64,000 bases of DNA from Macrocybe gigantea (Eukaryota > Basidiomycota > Agaricomycetes > Agaricales > Callistosporiaceae). The notes beneath the pieces are model-generated. The model made no database searches. It was not told the origin of the DNA and was given only the letters and a program-made list of their open reading frames with translations. Location: the NCBI GenBank assembly GCA_011319805.1, contig SJRY01000275.1:1-64000 (forward strand), given 5' to 3'. Both the position numbers and the translations under genes were made by a program. The number at the start of each line of letters is the position of its first letter. Within the stretch, counting starts at the first letter, position 1. Of the stretch, positions 10,713 to 19,966 are shown one piece after another.

Positions 10713-11789
10713 ATGTCCCTCGCTGACCAGGACATTGTCCCCGACGACTCTCAGTCCGTGCCTATGCAACAACAGCAGGCCCAGACCACCGAAGACCCCA
10801 ATCAAGCCTACCTCTTCGTCTTGCAGAAACTCGCGCAAATCGGAGAACAGTCCAACCTGTACATCCGCGACCAGCGCATCATCAATGAACAAGTCGCCGA
10901 GACCCATGAAGCCTTACTCCGCCGCATCAAAGGGGCTTCCTCTTCTAGCTCTGGCAGCGCTCGCTTTCGAGAGCCGTTTACCTTTCGTGGCAAGGCGACA
11001 GAAGTTAACGACTTCCTCATGGTCATCAAAGACGCCGTTCAGCTCTCTCGCAAAGGACTTCTGCTTGATGAGGACAAATGCCTCTTTATGGCATCCTATT
11101 TCGGCGACAGCGGCCCTCGTCAATGGTACACCGCCATCAAAACCAGCTCGCCAACTCTCCTTCAGAATTTTGAGACATTCTGCGCTGAGTTTAAATGGCA
11201 CTTCGGCTCTTCGAATGTTCAGGCCGAAGCTATGTGCAAAATCGACCAACTCTGGCAGAACAGCTCAGCCGCCGCTTACGCTGCTCGCTACATCGAACTT
11301 CTCGTTCATGTAGATTGGTCCGAAGCTACCAAGATCGATCGGTTCTACGAGCACCTCAAACCGGCTGTCAAGGACATGGTCATCGTCACGAAACGCGATG
11401 ACCGTCCCAAGAAATTCAAGGAATACGCAGACTTTATTATCGAAATCGACAACAGACTCCACGATCACGAGCTCGAGCGCAAGGCCGAGGACAAGAATCG
11501 GAACGGCAAGTCCAAATCCCGCTCCGACCACTCCTCTTCGTCCACGTCCACCGCTTATTCCGCTCCGTCCACCTCTACCGACTCCTCGCTCTCTCCCGGC
11601 GAACCGATGGAAATCGACTCCATCAAAACCAAGCCTCGTGGTCCACTCACCACGCAAGAAAAGGAACGCCGCAAAAAGAATAACCTGTGCCTCTATTGCG
11701 GCGGTCCGGATCACAAGATCAACAACTGCCCGAACATGTCCGAAGGCGCTAAGAAGCGCCATGCGGTGATGAGCGCTCTGCGCCGCTGA
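10713..11789 (+). CDS. Outer element Gag
   Basis: An intact frame of 358 codons begins MSLADQDIVPDD. An ATG 33 nt upstream at 10680 is in frame but less likely. It has a Gln-rich N-terminus, a capsid-like helical middle (FREPFTFRGKATEVNDFLMV; GPRQWYTAI), a Ser/Lys-rich linker and one CCHC zinc knuckle (CLYCGGPDHKINNC) near the C-terminus. Gag packages the element RNA into particles. This is the only intact large frame in the outer element. Confidence 0.9.
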   Translation: MSLADQDIVPDDSQSVPMQQQQAQTTEDPNQAYLFVLQKLAQIGEQSNLYIRDQRIINEQVAETHEALLRRIKGASSSSSGSARFREPFTFRGKATEVNDFLMVIKDAVQLSRKGLLLDEDKCLFMASYFGDSGPRQWYTAIKTSSPTLLQNFETFCAEFKWHFGSSNVQAEAMCKIDQLWQNSSAAAYAARYIELLVHVDWSEATKIDRFYEHLKPAVKDMVIVTKRDDRPKKFKEYADFIIEIDNRLHDHELERKAEDKNRNGKSKSRSDHSSSSTSTAYSAPSTSTDSSLSPGEPMEIDSIKTKPRGPLTTQEKERRKKNNLCLYCGGPDHKINNCPNMSEGAKKRHAVMSALRR

Positions 11790-12981
11790 CCGCCGATAAG
11801 TCCTAATTTGGTAATCCCGCCCCCGCATTCGAAATCATACCACTACTCGGCCCCCTCAGCATGATACCGCAGCCCAGCCGCTGACTTCTCGTTCGAGTAC
11901 TCGGGATGTCGACAACTCCGTGAGGCTTCCATTCCAGGTCCGGACACTTCGCCAAACGCATCGCACCCGTACATTCCGGACCTTCTGCGCTTCCTATACC
12001 GCCCAATACAGTCAGGCAGTCTTATTCCTATATGCCTCCCCCGATTTCCCAGATCCCGATATGGCAAGACTACTACCATTTTCGATATCGCACCACCTCA
12101 CGCCTTCCCGCGTTCCCGACACTGCCTCGCCGCAGTACATTCGAAACAAGGGATTTCGAGCACGCTACCGTTTCATCCACTCTCATTTCGAAATTCATGA
12201 CTCATATTTCACTGATACATTCTACGTTCCTTAGATTATTTTCACGTTCCATTCTACGATGCATGGCACCGGTTTCGGGATGTTCTTTTACCTACTGTTT
12301 CACCTTTTATGTTCAGATTTCGAACGGACTTACATCTCCCCGGCGTTTCAGCCACTAAACGACCCTTTTGAAATCATACGATACGTTCTCTCATTCGGTT
12401 TCGACTCCGCCGGTTATTCCGATACTCGAAATCTTCTCATCTATAAAAACCCATGTACTTGGCATTTGTAAAAACATAGAAAAAGTTACCGTCTCAGTCC
12501 TTCAGCAGTCTCACAGTCTACGACTCGTGTGGAGTCCTTGTGTTATCCGATCTCAAAGTGTCACGCTCGCGTGGAGCCACCATACTCAGTCTCGAAATCA
12601 GTGTCTCTGGCTTCGCGTGGAAGTCATTATCATCGAAACCCTTCCGAAACCCTCACTGAAGCCCTCGATATCGCGCGGGAATTCAGCTAAGTCTAACAGC
12701 CTTGTTTCGAAAACCCCGAAATCCGCTCGAAACCATCCATATTCACTTCGTTCCATTCCTCCCCTTTCACGCTACAGTCCCTCGGGTTACTCTGTGACTT
12801 GAACAGCTCGTAGTTTATACAGCCTCGGATAGGGACTGACGCTTCCTTCATTCCACCTTGTTGGTTTGTAGGTTAGTGCTACCCGATAGTTATCAGCGGA
12901 TATCAAGTCCAACATAGCAAAGGCCTCTCCCTCTACGGGAAAAGCCTAACCGAAGGTCCATCTAACATCCCAGGGCCTTCG
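11790..12981 (+). other. 1.2-kb spacer between outer gag and protease
   Basis: No frame here looks like retrotransposon protein. The sequence is rich in TTCGAAAT-like words, contains TATAAAAACC near 12443, and ends in a hairpin with arms CCGAAGG (12950-12956) and CCTTCGG (12976-12982) just before the pol frame opens. It may be a structured leader for pol translation or the remnant of another insertion. I see no terminal repeats proving the latter. Confidence 0.5.
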
Positions 12982-13465
12982 GTGAATGAAGGGACGCGTC
13001 TCAACGTACAACACACGATGCCGAGGCCCACCTACACTCCTTTGCCCCCACCCACTTTCGTTTTCGCCACCGTGTCCAACCCTATCCACGCTAGGCACTT
13101 TTTGATTGCTGTAACTCTCTCTTTGCCCAATAGAAAACCAATTTCAACATATGCTATGCTTGATTCTGGCGCTATGACTTCGTGCATCTCCGACAAATTC
13201 GCCTCTCGATACAACATGCCTCGACGCACCCTCGACATCCCGGTCCCCATCACCGCTGTGGATGATCGCCCCATTGCGTCCGGTCTGATCAGCCAGGACG
13301 TCATCACTGCCCTCTCTCTCGGCTCTCACCTCGAACATCGCGCCCTCGCCGTCGTTTCGGTCAAATATCCCATCATCCTCGGTCTCGACTGGTTACGACA
13401 ACACAACCCTGACATTGATTGGGCCAACGGCTCAGTCATGTTTAACTGTTGCGGCGCCTCCCCTA
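12982..13465 (+). CDS. Outer element aspartic protease (start of pol), cut by inner element
   Basis: The frame carries the retropepsin active-site motif MLDSGAMTSCISDKF (Asp codon at 13162) and the downstream ILGLDWLRQHNPDIDW block. It matures Gag and Pol. The frame is interrupted at 13465/13466 by the inner retrotransposon and resumes after 19966. The insertion falls just past the conserved protease region. Confidence 0.85.
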
Positions 13466-13785
13466 TGTTACAGACGCCGCCCAAAGGACTATTCATTTTC
13501 TTATCTTATCTTTCCCACATCCCTTATCTCCCCCATCATGCTGCGCAGCGCGCAGCCATCGAGTCATCCCACTTCCCTAGTCATCCTGAGTCATCTCCTT
13601 CCAGTCTTACTCATCCGCAGTCCACAGCATTGCGCAGCCCATGGTCCGTGCTCGAGTACTGTAATGTATATAAGGACTCCCAGATGTACCAGTAGCGCTA
13701 GGCTTAATATTCCTTTTGCCATCATCTCAAGACCACTCTCGCACTTAGTCTGCCCGAGTCCTTCTGAGATTCGTCTAGCCTAACA
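13466..13785 (+). repeat. Inner element 5' LTR
   Basis: Starts TGTTACAGAC, ends CTAGCCTAACA. It holds a TATA box at 13667 and the predicted RNA start at about 13700. Confidence 0.96.
13667..13674 (+). promoter_or_regulatory. TATA box of inner element LTR
   Basis: TATATAAG is 33 nt upstream of A13700, where the self-priming sequence AGGCTTAATAT starts. The spacing suits RNA polymerase II initiation exactly at that sequence. Confidence 0.78.
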
Positions 13786-13787
13786 AG

Positions 13788-13798
13788 ATATTAAGCCT
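13788..13798 (+). other. Self-complementary primer-binding site, inner element
   Basis: ATATTAAGCCT lies 2 nt after the LTR and is the exact reverse complement of AGGCTTAATAT (13700-13710) in the LTR. The 11-nt match, 2-nt offset and position at the predicted mRNA 5' end fit the Tf1-type self-priming arrangement. No tRNA-type site is seen. Confidence 0.82.
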
Positions 13799-13851
13799 CG
13801 TCGAGACTCGCTCAGACTCACACACACACCACGTCACGCTTTATCAAAGAC

Positions 13852-14447
13852 TTGATCAACATTCGACGACAAGCGGTCGCCGACCCAGCGAGCACTAGCA
13901 CGAGCGACGAGAGCACTTGGCTCAGAGAAGTAGACCAGACATTGCAGTCCACGCCATTCGCAGAGACAGTCCACGCCACCGCAGAGACACTAGCAATCCA
14001 AACAAACGAAAGAGAGAGCGCACGCCTACACCAAGTAGCGACGACGAAGAACAGGCATTTCTGAGAGAGTTTGCCTTCACCACCACAGACGAGCCCGCTG
14101 AGATCCTCAGCGAAGGAGCAGCACAACTCATTGCAGAACTCTTCCTAGAAGGAGAATACGGGATAAGCCCAGAAGAGCTGTGGTCAGACCAGAATCTTCT
14201 TGCCGAAGAAGAGGACGAACCCATCCGCAAGAAAACGAGAGAAGAACGAACACAAGCCCGAGATTTTAGGCGACAACAGATCGAGAACTATAATCGCCGA
14301 ACACAGGAGGAAGACATACTGATACAGAGAGGGCACGACGCACAGAGCGTACGACAGAACCAACGAGAACGACACCAGAGTCAAGGACACACAGGAACGA
14401 AACCGCCGAATCCCTTCAGAGGACCAATCCGCCGAAGCACTGCATAA
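13852..14447 (+). CDS. Inner element ORF upstream of gag
   Basis: Open coding-like sequence precedes gag. The segment to about 14040 (VADPASTSTSDESTWL) and then, in another frame, TPTPSSDDEEQAFLREF through a long Arg/Glu/Gln-rich helix ends at 14447. The switch needs one frame change near 14030. It could be a separate small protein or an N-terminal extension of Gag, whose ATG follows 18 nt later. Confidence 0.5.
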
Positions 14448-14465
14448 GGAGAGAATCGCACCACC

Positions 14466-15607
14466 GTGGCGAAAGTAAGCAACAGCGACTGGGACGAATA
14501 CTATCGGTGGAGGGAGCGAAAAGGATTACCAAAGACAACCGGACCGACCGCCGCAGAGTGGGCCGATTTTGAACAAGCTTGTAGAATCGCAGGAGTCGAC
14601 CTAGACTACTGGAAAGAACAGAGAGAGGAGCGAAGACAGAAACAGCTCCAAGAACAGCAAGCCCAAGTACAAGCACAGCAGACCCAAGAACAACAGATCC
14701 AGGAACAGGAAGACCAAGACCAAGAGAACGACGAAGAAAACCCCCAAAGGATGACGACAGAATACAAGGGAATCATCGCCGACCCGAAATCCTTTACAGG
14801 AGATCGAACGTCCTTCGATATTTGGTGGAGGAAGATGAAACTCTACATAACCGCACATGGGACCTCACGGATACACAGAAGATTGGAGCGGTCCTGTCTA
14901 GAATGACCGACGGACCCGGAGCCCACTGGGCATCAAAGAAGATCGACACCACTACCAACCAAAGCACATGGGCCGACTTCATAACCGAGATAGAGACACG
15001 ATTCAGCAACGTCATGTCGCCATCACAAGCAGGAAGCAAACTATTCAACATCAGACAGGGAAACCGACCCATCGACGAATTTCTGGATGAATTCGTAGAC
15101 CTCGCAGGGAAAGCAGGAATGACAGGAACAGCCCCTCGTTTCCTACTCGAGAAGAGCTTAAACCGAAGGACAGCAGAAGCCGTACACTCGATCTCCACAC
15201 TTCCAACAGATGGAGATGAATATATCAAGACAGTTCGAGCGATTGGACGAAACATCGATGAACACAGAAATGTGATGAGAGGAGAATTCACAAGCAATCA
15301 GCGCAAGGCCGGAAATCCAAGCCGAGGAGCAGGACAGGCCATGGAAGTCGACAAAGTACGAAGCAACAACTGCTTCAACTGCAATAAACCAGGACACATC
15401 TCACGAAACTGCCCGGAACCACGAAAAGGAGCAGCAAATGTCACATGTTTCAACTGTGGCTTAAAGGGACACTATGCACGAAACTGCAAGAAGAAGAAGA
15501 AAGGAAAATCCCGGGTCAGAGAAGTGAAAGAAGAAGAAGGAGAGGACGAAGAAGACAAGGATGAAGAAAGCTCTGACAAAGAGGGTTTTGCCGAAGGGTC
15601 CGACTAG
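14466..15607 (+). CDS. Inner element Gag (one frame break)
   Basis: Starts MAKVSNSDWDEYYRWRERKG, has a Gln-rich coiled region, then a capsid-like domain (WWRKMKLYI...). At about 14850 the frame shifts by -1 into NRTWDLTDTQKIGAVLSRM and continues to two CCHC knuckles (CFNCNKPGHISRNC and CFNCGLKGHYARNC) and an acidic tail ending at 15607. The shift lies inside the capsid region, where programmed frameshifts are not expected, so it is a mutation or an assembly error. Confidence 0.85.
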
Positions 15608-18600
15608 GAGGTGCTAAATCGCGACCCATACAACTGAAACAGACTCGCTTCGATACCGGATGTAGATCATCCCATACTCTGAAATACACCATTCCTGCCA
15701 AGCGATCTGAAGCACCAAGAAAACCATCCAAGGGGACAAACCACCAAAGAGGAAAGAACTCGCAGTACCAGCGAGGATACGAACACGAAAAGGAATCAAC
15801 GATAACACCAGAAGTCGATAGCGGAGGATAGGACCTGCATCAACACCGCGATAGTAGCAAAAACAGGACTGAAGACACGACGAATCAAGAAGATTCCCAT
15901 CATAAATGCAGACGGATCACCCAACGCCAGAAAACAGCAGACCGAGTAGCGGAGGTCCACATCGACATTAAAGGACACAAGGAGCACATGGAAGCCATCG
16001 TACTCGACATCGGAAAAACCGACATGCTACTAGGACATGACTGGCTTGTCTACCACAACCCAACAATCAAATGGAGGACAGGAGAAGTTGTCTTCGACAG
16101 ATGCCCTAAAACGTGCAAAATAAACCACCAGACGATTAAGATACAGAAGGTGGCTGAATCAGCGAAAACCACAGCCAGCGACAAGACAGGAACCCAGATA
16201 CCCCCATATCTGATCAGATTCAAACACCTCTTCAAGGAGAAGAACTTTGATCGCTTACCAGACCACAAAGAATGGGACCATGAAATAAACTTAACGAAGG
16301 ATGCACCCAAAACGATACCGAGCAAGGTCTACCCGATGACACAGAAAGACTAGAGGAACTAGATGCCTTCGTCGAAGAAGGATTACGAACAGGAAAAATA
16401 CGCCCATCGAAATCACCTTACGCAGCACCCTGCTTCTTTCGCAACAAGAAGGATGGAAGCAAACGACTCATCCAAGACTACCGGGAATAAACAAATATAC
16501 GGTCAAGGACAAGTTCCCACTACCACGCATCAGCGAGCTCCTCGACGTACTACAAGGAGCAAAGTACTTTAGCAAGATCGATATTATCTGGGGATACAAT
16601 AACGTGCGCATCCGGAAAGGGGACGAATGGAAGGCAGCCTTCCTAACAGCAAGAGGACTCTTCGAACCGACAGTCATGTATTTTGGGCAGTGCAACGCAC
16701 CAGGCACTTTTAGCCGAATGATGGCGAGCCTCTTCCAAGACCAAATACGAAGAAGAGTGTGCATAATCTATATGGACGACATCATAATCATCGGACGAAC
16801 ACGAGAGGAACTCCAAAAGAACACCATAGAAGTCATGGAAATACTGAACAAGAACGACCTGTTCATCAAAGGACCGAAATGCGTCTGGGAATCATCAAAG
16901 TCCCAGTACTAGGATACATCGTAGGAGAAGGGAAGGTAGAAATGGAACCAGAAAAGATCACAGCCGTACAATCCTGGCCAACCCCAAAGACGAAGAAAGA
17001 ACTACAAAAGTTCTTGGGATTCACGAACTTTTACCGACGATTCATCAAGGGATATGCAAAGGTCGCTAAACCCCTGACGGAGTTGACTGGAAACAAAGCA
17101 TTCCAGTGGACAGACAAGCAACAGGCGCTTTCAAAGACTGATCCGACATATAACCTCAGCACCCATTCTAGCACTACCACAACAGAAGGAAAATTCCGAG
17201 TCGAAACGGACGCCTCAGGATATGCCATTGGAGCGGTACTATCACAACAGCAGAAAGGACTATGGCATCCGATCGCATTCATTTCGAGATGCATGACCCC
17301 AGCGGAACAAAACTACGAAATCTACGACAAGGAACTTCTTGCGATAATGGTCGCACTAAAGACATGGAGACAATACCTCCTCGAAGCTCGAGAGAAGTTC
17401 GAAATATTGACGGATCACAAAAACCTATCATACTTCCGGAAGCCGCAGCGACTCAATTCGAGACAGATTGGCTGGTACCTGAAATTACAGGAATACGACT
17501 ACGAACTACGACACGTACCAGGAAAGGCGAATGGAAAAGCGGATGTCCTGTCACGATGGCAGGATATGAAGAAAACCTAGCAGAGAAGGACGACATACAA
17601 ATGATCAAAGAAGCAGCATTCATTCGACATCTGGAAGAGAATAATGAACGAGACTTCGAATTTATGATGTTCGAGGACGAACACCCACGGAAAGAAGAAG
17701 CAGAAAATAACGAAACAATACAAACAAGAGGAATCACGATGATCGAATCCTCAAGGATAGAACAAATTCGACAATGCACGAAGGGAAACGATCGTAACAA
17801 CAGGACTGAAGGAAAAACCACACTGGTTCACAGAAGACGACCACATCGTATACGTGGGAGGAAAAATCTATGTTCCTCCAGACAACAAACTGAAGGAAAC
17901 ATCATGTTTGAACACCACGACACACCCATCGGAGGACACCCAGGGCAATACCGCATGCACGAGCTCATAAGCCGCACCTATTGGTGGCCATCAATGCTAA
18001 CGGACATCAAGAAGTATGTCAATGGATGCGAAACATGTCAGCGAAACAAAATCATCGACAAAAGAAACACGCACCCCTGCACCCGCACGAAGTCCCACAA
18101 CAACCATGGGAAGATATCGGAGTAGATCTCATAGGACCGCTACCCAGCTCGAATGGCTTTAATGCCATCGCGCAGTCACAGACCGCCTGACCAAGATGAT
18201 CCACCTAGTTCCCACAAAGACCGAACTCACAGCAGAAGGTCTCGCACGACTATACCGAGACAACGTGTGGCGGCTTCATGGAATTCCACGAAAGATCATC
18301 AGTGATCGAGGACCCCAGTTCGCAGCACGATTCATGACAGCACTTCTAAAATTACTCGGAACAAAGCAAAACCTATCAACGGCCTATCACCCACAGACAG
18401 ATGGACAGGGGAGCGATCCCACCAAGAAACGGAAGCCTTCCTCAGAAGCTTCACAAACAACCTACAGGACGATTGGGCAGAATGGATAGCAATTGCAGAG
18501 TACCAATACAATGACAAAGCACACCAGGGAACGAAGGAGACACCATTCTACCTCAACTATGGAATGCACCCCTGGAAGGGAGAGCCGCAGACGACAGAAG

Positions 18601-19195
18601 GGAATAACCCCGCAGCAAAAGACTTCGTCAAAAGAATGAGCCAAATACGAAAGAAGCAAATGCCGCGCTGCAATATGCACAAACACGAGCCAAAGACAAT
18701 TACGACGCGAGACGAAAACCTGCCCGTGAATACAAGAAAGGAGATAGAGTATGGCTAGAAGCCACCAATATCACAGTCAATCGACCATCAAAGAAGTTAT
18801 CGGCACTCCGATACGGACCGTTCAAGGTGGTTGAAAAGAAAGGAGCCTCGGCATATCGCCTGGAACTCCCAGCATCATGGCAGCTGATACACCCCGTGTT
18901 CAATGAAACACTGCTCACGCCTTACAAAGGACCCCGTTTCAAGATACAAGAGCGACCATCACCACCACCCCCTGAAATCATAAATGATGAAGAAGAGTAC
19001 GAGATAGAAGAGATCCTAAAAAGGAAGAAACAAGGGAGGGGACACTATTCCTGGTCAAATGGAAAGGATACGGACATGAAGAGAACACATGGATCAAAGA
19101 GAAGGAGCTGGGGAATGCGCAGCAAGCTCTAGACCACTTCCTAAAGAAGACTGCGAACCAGGATAAAAGGATCACGACAAGAGGGAAGAAGACCA
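15608..19195 (+). pseudogene. Inner element Pol: protease, RT, RNase H, integrase, chromodomain (frame-broken)
   Basis: Domains in order: protease (DSG at about 15817; later LLGHDWLVYHNPTIKW), RT with the catalytic YMDD at about 16770, and RNase H (TDASGYAIGAVLSQ, DKELLAIMVAL, LTDHKNLSYF). Integrase follows, with an HHCC finger (HHDTPIGGHPG, CETCQRNK) and core (DLIGPL, ISDRGPQF), then a chromodomain (EYEIEEILKRKK, LVKWKGYGHEENTW). Frame changes of -1 occur near 16350, 16486, 16900 and 17575, with others around 17790-17900 and 19040. Catalytic residues that I can see are retained, so loss of function rests only on the indels. Confidence 0.88.
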
Positions 19196-19321
19196 AAAAT
19201 CGCACTTCATGACCACCAACGCCCCCATCAGCATCGACAGCAGCGAGGGCAGCCGGCACCTACCCCCAACCGCCCAAGCGACCTCGAGAATCTGGCAAGG
19301 ATTCTCAATGCTAGCGACTAC

Positions 19322-19630
19322 ATGGACCCCCTCGCCATCACACTCGGCACATATATGCGCTATGTTATGACCGTCCGCACGCACCTCTGGACCGGGAGAA
19401 CCCCTGATGGGACCGGCCCCACTGCAGCTGAACGTATCGCGCTTCGCGAAGCAATGGAAATGCTTCGCACAGAAAACCGGCGACTTAAACTCCTCGCCAC
19501 CACACTCCACCACATTCGCGCCTATAATGAAGAGCTCATTCATACATGGGCCCCGCGTGCCGCGACCCTGGGAGACCAATACTGGGTGGGGACAGCTGGA
19601 CTAAGGTTTTTCGCGAGGACGCGAATCTAA
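19322..19630 (+). CDS. Inner element extra 3' ORF
   Basis: Downstream of the chromodomain stop a frame is open from about 19205, with its first ATG at 19322. It encodes about 102 residues with a helical, coiled-coil-like middle (TAAERIALREAMEMLRTENR) and no membrane segment. It ends 12 nt before the 3' LTR and overlaps the purine tract. It is not a standard Ty3 domain; function unknown. Confidence 0.45.
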   Translation: MDPLAITLGTYMRYVMTVRTHLWTGRTPDGTGPTAAERIALREAMEMLRTENRRLKLLATTLHHIRAYNEELIHTWAPRAATLGDQYWVGTAGLRFFARTRI

Positions 19631-19641
19631 AGAGAGGGTGA
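19629..19641 (+). other. Polypurine tract of inner element
   Basis: AAAGAGAGGGTGA directly precedes the 3' LTR, the position for plus-strand priming. Confidence 0.7.
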
Positions 19642-19961
19642 TGTTACAGACGCCGCCCAAAGGACTATTCATTTTCTTATCTTATCTTTCCCACATCCCT
19701 TATCTCCCCCATCATGCTGCGCAGCGCGCAGCCATCGAGTCATCCCACTTCCCTAGTCATCCTGAGTCATCTCCTTCCAGTCTTACTCATCCGCAGTCCA
19801 CAGCATTGCGCAGCCCATGGTCCGTGCTCGAGTACTGTAATGTATATAAGGACTCCCAGATGTACCAGTAGCGCTAGGCTTAATATTCCTTTTGCCATCA
19901 TCTCAAGACCACTCTCGCACTTAGTCTGCCCGAGTCCTTCTGAGATTCGTCTAGCCTAACA
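19642..19961 (+). repeat. Inner element 3' LTR
   Basis: 320 bp, apparently identical to 13466-13785. CCCTA follows directly. Confidence 0.96.
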
Positions 19962-19966
19962 CCCTA

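Larger units (their letters stand above)
13466..19961 (+). mobile_element. Inner Ty3-type chromodomain LTR retrotransposon
   Basis: It is 6,496 bp with 320-bp LTRs (13466-13785 and 19642-19961) that appear identical by eye. A 5-bp target duplication CCCTA lies at 13461-13465 and 19962-19966. The order is upstream ORF, gag with two zinc knuckles, protease, RT, RNase H, integrase, chromodomain, extra 3' ORF, purine tract, LTR. It sits inside the outer element's pol in the same orientation, so it is the younger insertion. Many -1 frame changes break gag and pol. Confidence 0.96.

Noticed and set aside
14822..14906. Programmed frameshift within inner gag
   Set aside because: The change lies in the capsid region rather than at the gag-pol junction, and similar -1 breaks occur all over the window.
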